Origin: Tribonema minus
Lineage: Eukaryota > Sar > Xanthophyceae > Tribonematales > Tribonemataceae
Reading direction: 5' to 3'
Assembly (NCBI GenBank): GCA_017506865.1
Contig: JAFCMP010000530.1
Span: 310,001-374,000, forward strand
DNA length: 64,000 nucleotides
In this document: piece by piece, positions 1-21,429 of the stretch
How the letters are laid out: the number at the start of each line of letters is the position of its first letter
Numbering within the stretch: position 1 is the first letter of the stretch
The notes under the pieces: generated by a model
Databases searched by the model: none
What the model saw: only the letters and a program-made list of their open reading frames with translations
Told to the model about the DNA's origin: nothing
Position numbers and translations under genes: made by a program

Positions 1-331
1 GCATCCGCACCAGTGCCACCCAGTGCCACCACCTGCTGTCGGCCGCAGCGGCGGCTGCTGCGTAGGTGGTTGCTGCTGCAGTGGCGTTAGCGCTGGTGGC
101 AGTATATGTTCCAGCTTGTCACCTGTTGCTGCCGGTAGAGATGTGGCAGCTGTGGCGATCGTCCGCATGAGGGGCAGGCGCGCCACCTCTGCTGCTGCTG
201 CGCCTTGTAGCATTGCTGGTGTGGAACGCGCAGCGCCTGCATTGACGGCAGCCGCTGCTGCGTGCGCTGGTGCTGCAGCTGCGCCGCCTGCCATTGCTGC
301 TGCTGCCAGTGGTGTTGCTGCTTTTTATTAA
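1..331. other. possible terminal exon of a gene running off the left edge (strand undecided)
   Basis: Both strands are open here. On the + strand a GCTGCT-rich, Ala/Cys-rich frame runs from 23 to a TAA at 329-331 and is followed by an AATAAA polyadenylation-like hexamer at 418-423. On the - strand an Ala-rich frame with Gln/Pro-rich stretches stays open from about 320 to the window edge. The amino-acid make-up of the - strand frame looks more protein-like, but the + strand has the better 3'-end context. No domain is recognised. GC-rich low-complexity DNA often stays open in several frames by chance. Confidence 0.25.
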
Positions 332-902
332 TTCTCGCTCAGGGCACGTTGTGTACTTTTTTGACGCAAGTTTGCTGTCAAGCGACTCAGGCCTGCATTA
401 TTTATAAATTTATAACAAATAAAGCCGGGACAAGTGTGCCTTACGGCTGGGCAACCCCAAGTAGGGTTTGGTTGTAAGGTGGTGGTGGTAGTGTGAAGAG
501 GAAAGTGCCTGTTTGCGTTTGAGTCTCTCTTCGGAGAATGTTGCATTGAGTGCACATCCAAAGCGAGGGCTTTTCTCGCCCCTTGCGAAGCGAAATTGAA
601 AAAGGTACGCAGGCACAGTACAGTCAAGGCACCTCAGGCTTGCGGTAAAAAATGAGAGAAAAAACGGCGATGCACAATGGGGGAGGCCGCTGGCTGTGTG
701 TTCACGCGAATAACAAGCGCAGCTGTGTTGCAGATACCCCATAGTGCTTTTTGCAGCGTGTGCATGGCCAATGTGCATACACAAGAGATGATAATCGTGT
801 GGTGCACCGCCTCATACATGTATTACGAGAATGAAACCAGCTGGAGCATGATGAGCATACCGTATAACCTCACCTGAAAACTTCAAGTACTTGAAGAAGA
901 AA
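332..902. other. intergenic region and presumed promoter of the CacyBP-like gene
   Basis: No coding signal is supported. The stretch is AT-richer than the exons. It holds an AATAAA hexamer at 418-423 on the + strand and ends with a perfect palindrome just before the start codon of the next gene. Confidence 0.45.
881..896. repeat. 16-bp perfect palindrome 7 bases upstream of a start codon
   Basis: The sequence CTTCAAGTACTTGAAG equals its own reverse complement. It ends 6 bases before the ATG at 903. Related palindromes recur through the window, for example 6918-6931, 16562-16579, 48935-48952 and 49261-49272. It could be a protein-binding site or a remnant of a dispersed element; the sequence does not decide. 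Confidence 0.6.
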
Positions 903-3900
903 ATGAGAGTTGATCCAGAAGCCATCAAGAGAGCACACAGCAGGAGCATGAGTGGAATCGAGAACGGAGATGGCGCCTGTTTGCAGGACGAGGCAGCCGA
1001 ATTGAAAGCGTTGCTGGAGCAAGTCCAGGCAAGCGCTCTGGCTGGCCAGCTGTGTTTTGTCCGAAGATCGTATCCTTCAAGGCTGTCAAACCATGCAATC
1101 AGCAGCCGCTTGCCAGTGCACAGCACCATGCCAATTGCTTGTACTGAGCACGAAAACTCCGACCTGACTAGACCGCAAATGCTGGGACATTGCCAGTTGA
1201 ACAGCGCAAAATCATGCCTGCCAACGTGTGTGCAGGCGCCAGGGTTGCACAAGCGGCTGAGCGCAGTTTTGCAAAGCATAGAGGCCGAGCTGCAGGGACA
1301 GGAGCAATCAGCCGTGCAGGACGAACCACCAGCTGCTGACGCTGAACCTGTCGCAGCGCCTGTAGCCGCTCCGCAACCCGTGCGCATGCCCGCGCACGTG
1401 GCCCCAGTCTCATCTGCCCCAGGTTTGTGCCAACTTCATTGGCCATGATAAGTGCTTTGCTGAGGTTTGGTTGTTTGTCAGCGTCACTTCGCGTGATGAT
1501 GTTGACTATCAATCCGGGCTGCAGTCTCAAGCTGTATCACGGCAAGCATTGTGTACTTCCTGGCACATCGAGGGGTCATCCTGCCTCATATCGGACGCGA
1601 CGTGTTCACCCTGATTCTTTCGTCTGTCAGTAAAAGTTTCTGCAAGGATGTCACGTGCATGCCACTGTTCATTGAGTGACATGACGGGTGCAACTGGCTG
1701 GTGCGTTGCTGCGCGTGCGTGCAGATAAGCCGAAGTTCGAGGCCATCACCACATTCGCCTGGGACCAGGTAAGCACCGCGTGCGAACCTTGTTCATGAAG
1801 TCAGGATGGCGTATCAGGTGGTGCTGGGCAGCCGTGTGACCAATGGTCGTGGCATCCACGTTACGCCGCAATTGTTGCAGCATGCCACCTGAATGCGAGC
1901 CGCAAGAGACATGCTTAGGTACAAGGCCATCAGCACTCTCAATCATGACAGGGTCAGCGCCCATGGTATTGGCAAATAGTGATTTCAAAAGGTACATCAG
2001 GTGCTTGCAAACGGCTGTTGTGGGCCAGTCAGTGGCTCGTACATTCATAAACCACTGCCATTGCTGCAACGTGCCGCCTGCACTTAAAGCATGAGGGTGG
2101 TGCATTTGATGTACTTTGTCAAGGTCCTACTGGTATCACCGAGTTGAGTGTCCCCCAGCCAGCTTGTGCTGTGCCTGCTCCTGTGCAATAGGACTTGTTC
2201 CGGCAGTGCCTAAGAGCAGCATGGGTTATCAACACTTCATCTGCAGCCTAGGTGCATCTACAACACCCGCACGCGCTCTGTCCAGCAGGCATCACAGGCG
2301 TCACTTGCAGCTGATGCAAAACATTGCTGTCTGCACAAAACGCTTGCGCGCGCACGCAGGGGGAGTACAACAGCGAGTGGGTGAGCGTATACGTGACGCT
2401 GCCAGGGGTGGGAACCGCCAAGGACAGGGTCGCCTGCACGTTCGACACGTTCGCGTTCGATCTGCAGGTGAGGGCCACAGTACGCACGGGTATGCAACGC
2501 CCGCTGCCTGCCGCATCACGCACTGCCACAGTCAAAGGCCAGGCGCATGCCTGTGAGGTCAGAGCTGGACCCATGTGCTTCACACGAGCTGTTCACACAC
2601 GGACCGCGATAGCTATCGCGACGACAAGAAGCCGTCGCCCTGAGTGACGGCCGTCGCTGCCAGCGGCGCTGACGCGCGCGCACAGTGAGCAAGGCTGCTG
2701 CCGGTGCGCAGTCGGCGCAGCAGAGTGGCGCCATCGCAGGGATGGACTTGCAGTAAGCTACACGTGACGATCTATCATCATCGTCAGCAGCAGCAGCTGC
2801 AGCAGCACAAACAGGAGGCGGCCTTTGCACTCAAAGCCGCTCAAGGACAGCGCGGGAACGGCGACGCCTGCGCTTGCGGTGCGCCATCCAATGTCCGTGC
2901 TCTAGACAAATGCACTGGCTCATGCGAAGAGTCGAACGTCACCCGTGTACGCCACACTGCCAGTGCCTGACACGATACATACCCGGCCCGCAGCGCCGGC
3001 GTGAGGCAGCGTCAGATATGTCGATGCGCGTGGCCACTCTTGGCTCACCCTGCATGCCCGCCGATCAGGCAGTCATATGCCGCCGTTCCGATCGCGTTAC
3101 GCAATGGCCGCAGCCACCGCTGGTGCAGCCACCGCACCAGCGGCGCCTGCGTGCGTCAGTCCGGCGAGCATATCCGTTGACCGCCGTCCGCGGGACCTGA
3201 TGGCGCGCGTGGCATCAGTCACTTCGTACGCAGAATGACACGGGGGTTGGCGCTTCAGCAGCGGCTCGGTGCCGTCATGGAATGCAACGCGCTGAACGCG
3301 GTTCTCATACATACCATGCGCGCATCCCCCGCAGGTGCGCGACCTCGAGGGCAAGAGCTACCGCCTCATAAAGGACAACCTGGACAAGGAGATCGTGCCA
3401 GACCAGTCCAAGGTGCTCGTCAAGAAGGTCAGTGCTCAGCTTCTGGCTGGAAGGCGGGACTGATACGTCGTCGCAATGCTGCGCGATGTCGCTGCTGCGC
3501 TGTTTCACGCAGCGATTGCGGAGTGCCGATGGCACTGCGGCGATGCGTCCCGCATGCGCAGCGGGCGCGATGCGCACGCACTGTGTCCAGTATTCAGCGT
3601 TTGCCATTTCCAGGTCTCCGGGGCACCCTGCAGCAGGCATGTCACACACTCACCCGCAGTCTTTACATGAGGTGCTTGCTTGCTCGCTGCTTTGGGCGCG
3701 AAGCCCCCCCCCTGCGGGTACCGTTTGTCATACTTAGGTGGTATGAGGGTACTCTGCTGGGGATTTGAAGGGGTTGATTGAGCCGTTTGTACTGTTTGCC
3801 GACATGTCTGCTGTTCACCGCCAGTGCGGTAGACAGACAGTAGTGGCTTGGGAAAGCAGTCGCAGTAAGCACACTTGGCGCTGGCTTCGGCCCCGGCGCC

Positions 3901-6085
3901 TGCGTACCTGCACCCACCAGTACTTCAAGTATCAGAACTTCGGTGAAGCACCACATCTTGAAGTAGCATGTGCTGACAACCGCCACAGCTGCTGGTGGTG
4001 GTAGCGACCCGTGACTTTCACCACAGTGCGCATCGCGCTTGTGCAAAGATGACGTATTGTGTTGAGCGGTACTGACGGCATGTCCCTGTGTGCTGCGTGT
4101 CTGCCTGCTGCTGTGCCTGCGTTATCGTAGGACAAGGTGGTCGTCAAGGTCAGTACGTAGCGGTGATGGCCTGTCTGAAACATTATATATGTATATACTT
4201 CACAGTATGTAGTGTTCTATATATCTGCAATGTTCTATAGGGAAGCATCTGGTGATCGTAGTTGTGGTGTCTTGCCCAATTTGCGCAGTCTTGGAAGTGT
4301 GTCTGCATGAGGCTCAGTTGGGGTTGAATGGGTGCACAGGTGCCATCACTCGCATGGATGCGCATGCATACATGCGTGTGTGTGCGTGTGTGAACGGCTA
4401 CTTGCCTGAAATAACTGTCACGTCCACGCTGACAGTGGAGTGCAGTATCTGGCTGTCGATCTGTTCTGATCTCCAGCCACAGGTGAGTTCTTGTGGAATT
4501 ATCTCCTCGTATAACTTGCAGTGTGCACGCCAAATCGTTCAGACTGCTCCATATTACTTGCACCTACAGCAGAAAACAAGGATGCAGTGCTGTTGGCGAT
4601 CAGAGCAATTGCACGCCCCTCATGCGCTGATTCCATTGCCGACCTCTCCTGTGCAACTTTGCTCTGCTGGGGGGGGCTACCGCTGCAACCCCCTCATACT
4701 CATGCCGATGCTGACAACGTTGAGCGCTGCTGCGGGGAGCGTCGCCGCCTCCACTGCGCCTGCCTGTATCACCTGATGCTCACACCACTGCCGTTGTGGC
4801 GACGTTCATGGCCAGTGCACGGCTGGCCGTCATCGCCATTGGCCTGGCTGACGGCTGCAGCGGCGGGCTGCAGCGCCTATGTCAAAGTCACGCACGTTCC
4901 ACTGGCTGCGCTGACACTGTGCACTCTGCCTTTGCGAACGGCTGCCCACAGCTGCGCAAGAGCAAGGGCCAGTTCGGGCCGGAGCACTGGGCGAACCTCA
5001 CTGCCAAGCGGCCACACAAGGTGGGGGGCAAGTTCATGCAGACGTGCATGATTTCATTCAGACAGGATTGTGGAATGGATGGTCCTCGGTGTAGCTTACT
5101 CTGTCAAACATGCATGCACAGAAAGCTGTAGATCTGGTGACCTTGGGCTGGAGAGAGTTTTTCATGCCTTCAGGGTTTGGCAGGTAGCCGTTCTGAATAA
5201 GCGTTGCTCTAGCGTGGCACTTCATCTTCTAGCGATTCGACCATCAGCACGTATTGAAATGCACTGCGCAGGTAGTTGAGCGTAAACAGTGACTGCTACA
5301 ACATGGTCATGCCGACAATCCGCTACGCCATCGCTGGTGGCCGGAATGCTGAAGGTCCGCATTTGTGACCTCACCTTGACATTGATGCGCAAGCATGCGA
5401 TTGCGCAGCATGGTGACTGACATCTAAGTATGTATACATGCACGCATTCCAAACCAGCCGTGCATGACTCTCATTGACCTTTGCGTCCGCCACCGCCATC
5501 ATCATCTTTCAGGCCGCGGCAGCCAAGGACAAGGACCCGTCGGCCAGCATCATGGAGATGATGAAGGACATGTACGACGAAGGTGAGACGTCGCCACAGT
5601 ACTGGCCGCCTCATGACATGAAGTGGCTCATTGGAACAAATGTGGCAGTAGCGCATTGAGGAAGACATTGGGTGTGAGGTCAGTGACGCTCTTTGGAGGC
5701 GAGAGCAGCGCGATCGCGGCCACGTGCACAGAGCTGAGTCGCATCGCGAGTCATTAAAGTCAGAGTGCAGCCTGCGGTATGCGGCCCTGTTCACTTCACC
5801 AACACGCAAAAAATGGGTTGAAGCAGGCGTCGCGCGGGCGACGTGGGCATTATCTCAGCGCTCCGCTACCGCCGCTGCCCCCCCCCCCCCCGCAACCACA
5901 CGCGCACAGGCGACGACAACATGCGCAAGATCATCGGCGAGTCCATGCTCAAGTCGCAGCAGCAGCGCGCCGCGGGCGGCTCCGCGGCAGCGCTCGACCC
6001 GCCGTCATTCGACGACAGCGACTTTGGCGCCGGCGCCGGTGCCGGCAAGTTCGGAGACCTCGGCGGCATGGATGACGTGCTGTGA
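903..6085 (+). CDS. CACYBP: CacyBP/SIP-like protein (calcyclin-binding protein, CS domain)
   Basis: Nine exons read in phase: 903-1028, 1236-1422, 1725-1768, 2360-2467, 3335-3427, 4131-4148, 4952-5020, 5513-5582 and 5910-6085, giving about 296 residues (human CACYBP is 228). The N-terminal helical hairpin is recognisable around AELKALLEQVQ and KRLSAVLQSIEAELQ. The CS domain starts at FAWDQ and GEYNSEWVSVYVTLPGV. The C-terminal segment matches the family's SGS-like region at DKDPSASIMEMMKDMYDEG and DDNMRKIIG. The family links Siah-type ubiquitin ligase complexes and S100 proteins in animals; here the role is inferred. The ATG at 903 is the first in frame after a palindrome. Exon 6 is an 18-base microexon that supplies one predicted beta strand (DKVVVK). 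Intron 1 uses a GC-AG border and, being 207 bases without a stop, could also be retained. The tail is Gly/Ala-rich. Confidence 0.9.
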
Positions 6086-6780
6086 GAAAGAGCAAATGGG
6101 GGAGGAGCTCTGCGCCCTGCGGTAGCGGGGGGGCGTCGCAGGGGGGGAGTCTCTCCCTCGATGGCGACAGAGACCCAACCGCGCACGCGTCACTGACGCC
6201 GTCGGGGATGCTGCGACACACGCGGCGCGCGCGAAGCGCGACAGAGGCAGGCAAGGGCAGGTGGAGCATCGCTGCATGCGATGGCGCCGCAGCACACGCC
6301 GCTAGGCGCCGCGGGGCGCGGGGCGGCGGATGGGTCTGATGATGAACTATCACATAAGTTGGGAGAAAGCGCAAGGCAGGAGGGGCGCGGCGACAGGGCA
6401 CGACTCCGCATGGGAATGAATGTCATGCAAACAGCACGATGGACAGTGAGGGATACACGTGATACCCAAAAAAATGTGCATTTTTCACACGGCGTGCGAT
6501 TCTTGCGCTCTTGCGTCTTGTTTCTCTCTGGTTGTAACCACACCGCTGAATAGCATGCTTGTTCTTGCTGCGTGTCCGCAGCATGTCTATGTACATGTCG
6601 GGCGCCTCTCTCGCACGAGGTGCCGCTTGCCCCTGCTCTCGACTAGACCCTACGCCGCAGCTCTGCAAGACCTTTATGTACTCTGCGACATTGCGGCCGG
6701 CGCGCCGCATGCACGCGGCGCATGTCGTCAGCGTTTGCTTGTACATGAGCACTGCGAGACTTGATGTGCCGCTGCAGTGC
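6086..6780. other. intergenic region between two convergent genes
   Basis: This holds the 3' ends of the CacyBP-like gene (+) and the protease gene (-). Several frames are open because of GC content, but none carries a recognisable domain or exon borders. Confidence 0.5.
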
Positions 6781-15996
<9,216 letters not shown>

Positions 15997-16491
15997 GCTC
16001 GCTTCTTGAAGTGTAGCAAACACCTGCAGGGTGAGAAGCGTCGATAACAAATGATTAAACTGGCCGCTGAGTGCCAGGTCGTGCAGCTCACGATGAACTT
16101 GCCATTAAGAAGACAACGCCGCGGAAAAGAGCGAGAAGAACAAGTCATGGCAAACTTTGATTTGACAGGAGCATAAATTGATGCTCAGAACTTGCAAAAC
16201 AGCTCCTCGGAGGTGCGAGGTTCAACAATTGAAACGTGGTGGCCCATGGGCAGCTTACTGTAGACGCAAAATCAGGAACACGTACAGCTCTTTAAGTCAG
16301 CGGTCGCAGGACTTAGCCGCAAGCGCATACCGCTTCGCGCTGTCGTGGCAACATGCCGGGCACACAGCCAACATGAGCTGACGAGTCATGTCGAAGAGAA
16401 TAGGGATGAAGCGTAGCACGTCAAGGCAGACGAGACGATACGAACTCACCTACACTGAGCGACGTTCAGCCTTCGCAGCCGCTAGTGCTTC

Positions 16492-16535
<44 letters not shown>

Positions 16536-16611
16536 CTCTCTCATACTTCAACTTAGGTGATCACTTCAAACTTGAAGTGACTAACACTCTCCACGCACCC
16601 TGGGCAGGACG
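15997..16611. promoter_or_regulatory. divergent promoter region (protease - / TLDc-like +)
   Basis: These 615 bases separate the start codons of two divergently transcribed genes, so both promoters should lie here. The region holds a CT microsatellite at 16491-16542 and a near-palindrome CACTTCAA-AC-TTGAAGTG at 16562-16579, 32 bases upstream of the + strand ATG. No TATA box is clear. Confidence 0.5.
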
Positions 16612-19600
16612 ATGTGGGCCCGTGTGCTGGCCTGCACTTGCCTAGCGTCCCTCGCTGTGACAGAGGCGTTCAGCACTGGGGGGTCGTTCACACAGCGGAG
16701 ACAGGCTGGCGCAGCAGCAGGATCTGGCAGGCGAGGCTCCGTTGTCATGATGGCCGAGCAACAGCAGGACATTGTCGAGCGGTTCTTCGGGTGAGCCATT
16801 CGAAGAGAGCAGTTTCTGCTGCTGCTGCTGCAGATGGATGCACGCCAGATTTAAGAGAGATTGGCTCATGCTTTGCCCTGGTCGAGTAGTCCTGTACTTG
16901 AGCAGTGCAAGTTTCAAACACTCAGCAAAATGGGGTGTGTGCTGAGGAATGTGGTGTGGGTGAGTTTGTCAAAATAAACTTCGTGGGCGTCCTGAGTAGC
17001 TGGGCCTATCACAACAGCAGCAGCAGTGGAACTGAGACAGGTCATCAAGTTGTTGCAGTAATTGTGCATCCTATCTGCTGATGGTTTGTATTCTGGTGAG
17101 CGCACTTAACCTACCCAGCACTTGCGCACCCATGAGCAACACTGCCCATGGAGCAGAGTGCCCAGTGTGCACATCGATTCGACTGCCAGACACAAACGTA
17201 CAGGGTAGCTGTCGACGTCAATCCGAGAGCAGGGAACATTGTGTCTGTTGCAGTTGATTTTCACGACTCACTCTACACCACACACGGCCACTAGAGCCAC
17301 GCTGCTCAACTGTCGTCATCCACACTGAGCTCGTTGTTGCAGCTGTTTCAAAACAACTGCAGACGCCTCTGTGGCATTTGCGTTTCAAGGCACCGCCGCC
17401 CACAAACCCTCTGAGATGTGACTCGGTGTGCCAACAGGCACATGAGGTGCGCATTGCAGCTGTATGAATATCTAGTGTGTTGACTTCCTGGCTGAATGAC
17501 CGTTCCGCTCAGCTGTAACACACTGTCAGCGGCCTGCGCGTGCTGCACAACAAATTCAGTAGTCATACGTGTTGCCCTCATTACTTTGTGTCTAATGCGT
17601 GTGTCGACATCCTTGAGTTTTGTATGAAGAGAAGCTGTGTTATTGTGCGCAACCTGGCAGGTTATGTGTTGCAACCTGTCGATCGGGGAAAAGCCATGCG
17701 GGTCGCCCTTCGTTATTGATGCCATGACTGGGCTGTAACCTTCTAGAACTTCAGCTGTATCGCCACAGGCAGCATGCCTATGCCGCGTGCGGCATTGTCT
17801 GCAACGAGTGCTGCTGCATACTAGTAGCATACGTTCAGCAGTAGCAAGTCGTCACCAGAATGCTCCTTTTGTTTCTGGCGCTGCCCTCGTGACATGCTCA
17901 GGTTTGTGTTCGGCCAGAAAGCGCTGGACGACGAGGCGCCGATGGGCATGAAGCGCATGACCATTGAGAACTTCCCCGACCAGTACCCTGCCACCAAGGA
18001 CAGGTGCGAACCTCGCCTCATGCATAACACATCTAAGTAGAAGCAGCGGTGAATTTGTGGAGCCACAGTGCGCTTGCTAATGTGAACTTGTGGTGCAGTT
18101 AAGTCGTGGACTTTACTGGGTGCGGCACTGATGCATGAAGTGGCCCGCAATCCCTGGCAGCGCTCATCACATTGTTATCGCCAGATCGGCGGGCATGTAC
18201 CACGACATGTGACGCGCTGTGTGGTACAAAACATGTTCCACTCTCGTTCACATTGCCTTTGCGTGTCGTGCAAATCTGAGAGCGCCATTCAAGCTTTGCT
18301 GCAGGGTCTGCCACAGCCATCTTTCCGTACGTGGTGTTGTGCCGTGCTCGGGGTACCCTTCAGGATTGGTTGAGAGTTGTACGCGTCAACTCGCCTGCGC
18401 TCATGCCTGATGTATGGGGCGTGCGCGCAGTACTACTGCGCTCACTCTATCTGCTGCGTGCTTCGCCACAGCATTTCTGTAGCATGTGTCACCCGCACTC
18501 TGTCGAGGTGGCCTCAGCAATGTTCACTCCTGTGCTCTGCGCAGCAGGCAGCTATCTAGTCGTAAACTGCGCAAACAAACATATGATGTTCCTACCCACA
18601 GCTCATGTTGTGCGCCCTCTCGTGCATGCCGTCCGCGCTTGTGAAGGTGGGCAGACCCTGTGGCCGGCGACACCAAGGACATGGCGCTTTTCCGACCGGC
18701 GCTGGCGCAGACGATGCTTGAGAAGCGGAAACTCAAGGCAAGCGACCCTTGCGGCATTGCAGATGTTAGCACGGTAGATACTGGAATGATAAAGACGCAG
18801 TCATCATCGTGGCTTGTTGTGGCGCTTTCTGTGTGGTCAGCAGTGCCCAGCAACGCTCCTTTCCATCATCAACATCCATCTGATGCAAGTGACTGATAGC
18901 ATCAACAGGATGTCTTGTTGCCGGCTCGTGCTCGAGCAGGGCGCGCCGCCAAGTTCGTCACATCAGAGATGCGTACATAAATACCAATGCGACCGACGTC
19001 CATGACCGTGCACTGCAGCCGCAGCTCCTGAATCCAGGTATGCCTCACCTGCATGCGCCACACGTCACTCATTACATTCACACAAGTCGACCACGAAGGA
19101 GCGGCAGCACACTCACAGCGCCCGTGCAGATCCTCCATTAGCACCATACGGCCGCAGCGCAGCAGCCTCGGCGAGTCGCGTACATGGCATCTCTCACCCG
19201 CCCCCTTCCCCCCCCCCCCCCGGTGTGTCACGTACGTGGCATCCCTGAACCAGCCCCCCCCCCCCCCCCCCGCCCCCCCCCCCCCCGCCCCCCCCCCCCG
19301 CTATTCCCCCCCCTGCAGTGCGTCTACGACGCGGCGCGCGACGGCTGGCGCCCCGCCGCCTTCCACCGCGGCGTCGACAAGAAGGGCCCCGGCGTCGTGC
19401 TCGCACGCACCGCGGGCGGCGCGGTCGTCGGCGGCTACAACCCCAAGGGCTGGGTCGGCGAGTCAGAGTACCGCCCGGGCCTGTCCGCGTTCCTCTTCAC
19501 GTGGCCGGACGGCGACACGAGCAAGCGCCCCGTCAAGCTGCGCAAGGTCGGCGGGGCGGGGCTCGCGTGCTACGACCGCGCGAGCACGGGGCCGTTCTTC

Positions 19601-20328
19601 GGCAGCGAGGGGCTGTGCGTGCCGCTGGACGCGGGGAGCGGCGGCGGCGGCGCGGAGCGCGTCGCGCGCTGCAAGCTCGGCGCGTACTACGAGCGCATGC
19701 CGGACGGCGGCAACAGCATGTTCGCGCCGGGGGAGAAGGGGGCCGCGCAGGTACTTGAACGTGTGTAGGTATGCTCTTGCGCGTGTGATGCTGTGAGGGC
19801 AGTGCTCAGGGGCTATGTACATACTTTTTAGTACGTATACTCCTGAAGTATATGCGTCTTGCTCAGCTGCTGCATTGCGTTGCCGTGCTTCGGCGAACCG
19901 CGAGCGCACGGCGCGGGCATGGATGCTCAACACTCTGGCGCATGGACTGCGCTGAGGCTTGCGGAGCGCGTTGGGCCAGCGGCGGCAGTGGCTCATTGCG
20001 TGCGGGGCATTCAGCGCACACAGTATTGTCTGCAACGACATGCGGTTGCTGTAGGCGTTGCGGGCATCAGCGACGTTACGGGATTCGTGTTGCCAGTTGG
20101 GGGCTGCATGTGACGGTGTTGGCCTCCGTCTGTATCAGCAACAGCTGCCAGTGCAGGCAGGCACCCATGACCCCATCTGTTGCTGTACACCTGACCACCG
20201 TGATGGCGTGTTGCTGCCTGATTGCTGTTTGTCGCTCTCAGTTGACTGAGCTCAAGGCTTTCGTGGGCGTTTATGCCAAGGATGAGGAGATCCCCTTTGA
20301 TGACGTGATTTACCTGTCATTCACATAG
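16612..20328 (+). CDS. TLDc-like protein with predicted secondary-plastid presequence
   Basis: Five exons in phase: 16612-16790, 17902-18003, 18647-18737, 19319-19750 and 20242-20328, about 296 residues. The N-terminus MWARVLACTCLASLAVTEAF is a signal peptide ending with Ala-Phe, followed by a Ser/Gly/Arg-rich transit-like stretch up to a second start-like MMAEQ; this is the bipartite layout of secondary-plastid proteins. A conserved middle part includes MKRMTIENFPDQYPATKD and DPVAGDTKDMALFRPAL. Exon 4 holds a TLDc-like core: VYDAARDGWRPAAFHRGVD, GPGVVLARTAGGAVVGGYN, FLFTWPDGDTSKRP and GPFFGSEGLCVPLD. It ends with an acidic-aromatic strand, IPFDDVIYLSF. TLDc proteins in animals are tied to oxidative-stress protection and V-ATPase control; the plastid role is unknown. 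The intron after exon 3 has a GC donor (18738). Exon 4 is preceded by an unusually long, almost pure C tract. Confidence 0.75.
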
Positions 20329-21429
20329 GCCAGCACTACACACAGGGGCAATAATGAGTGAGTTCTTAATGCAAGTCTTAGGTTTGTGCAGTACCATATT
20401 ACAGTCAAACACGCTTCAAGTAGAGAGCACAAGACATCAACATCCCAGCTCAATGCACACAGCATGGCTTATAGTCCGGCCAACGTGGCCTAACGCATCA
20501 GATGATTGAGCATTTAATAGAAGTATGTATTATGATTGTTAGTACTTCATCTGAGTCTCTACTGCTGCTGCATTGCCAATGCGACACTGTTGGGCCTGGA
20601 CGCTACACCGAGCGCACATGTCTTGCACCAACAGGTTTCAAGTCACGATGTCACAGTCAATTAGGCTAGCCACTGCAGTAACACGTGGTGTGTGTGGGCT
20701 CTTGCGTCTCGATCATCACATGACGAGGCACTTGCGCCGCATGCGAGGGTTATAATGACAACTGCATCATACCACAAAAAGGCATGTTGAGCAACCCGAG
20801 AGGCTGGAGCACGCGGCGACAAGCAGAGTCACTGATGGACGTCCTGCAGGCGCGCGCCCAGGATTGAGTACAGCCGCCACGCTCGCATTGACCGTTGACA
20901 CTGGCGTTGATATGTCGCCAGGTTGCGCTCAAGGCACTGCTGATTTGAATCATACAGCAGCTGAGTTTGAGGAGATGCTAGCGAAATGGTATTGTCGGCC
21001 TGCGCGTGAGCACAGGGGTTCGAAGAAGGACATCGATGAGCCAAGTTGAAGTCGGTACTTCGCCTACTGCCATTGCCTCTGCGATTGTGTCCTTACTGGC
21101 ATGCGCGCCATGCACCTTGCTGAGGTGTGTGCCGCGTGCATTGAGCGAGGCCAGCAGTCAGAATGAGTGCATCAGAGACACCAATCAGAGAAACAAGGCG
21201 GCGCGCCTGAAAGCATGTGAGCCACATGCCGGCGCGTGGACCGAAGGTCACCGATCTCGCGCTATACTTTCCGTCAATCGCTGGCAGCCAACACGAGTAT
21301 GGGCGTGGCACAAAGTCAAGGTTTGAAGGTCACGAGCACTCACAGAGGAGCGTCACGCGTCGCAACTTCCCGCTGAACACGTGTAGCACAGAGAGGGAGC
21401 GACGCCGCTCTGCACTCACTCCTGCCGGG
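20329..21429. other. intergenic region upstream of the ankyrin-repeat gene
   Basis: The DNA is AT-richer than exons and has only short open frames with no domain and no paired splice sites. It should hold the 3' untranslated region of the TLDc-like gene and the promoter of the ankyrin gene. Confidence 0.45.

Noticed and set aside
1029-1235. Treating the first CacyBP intron as coding
   Set aside because: The frame is open, but the inserted 69 residues would break the N-terminal helical hairpin typical of the family. The GC-AG intron gives a better fit.
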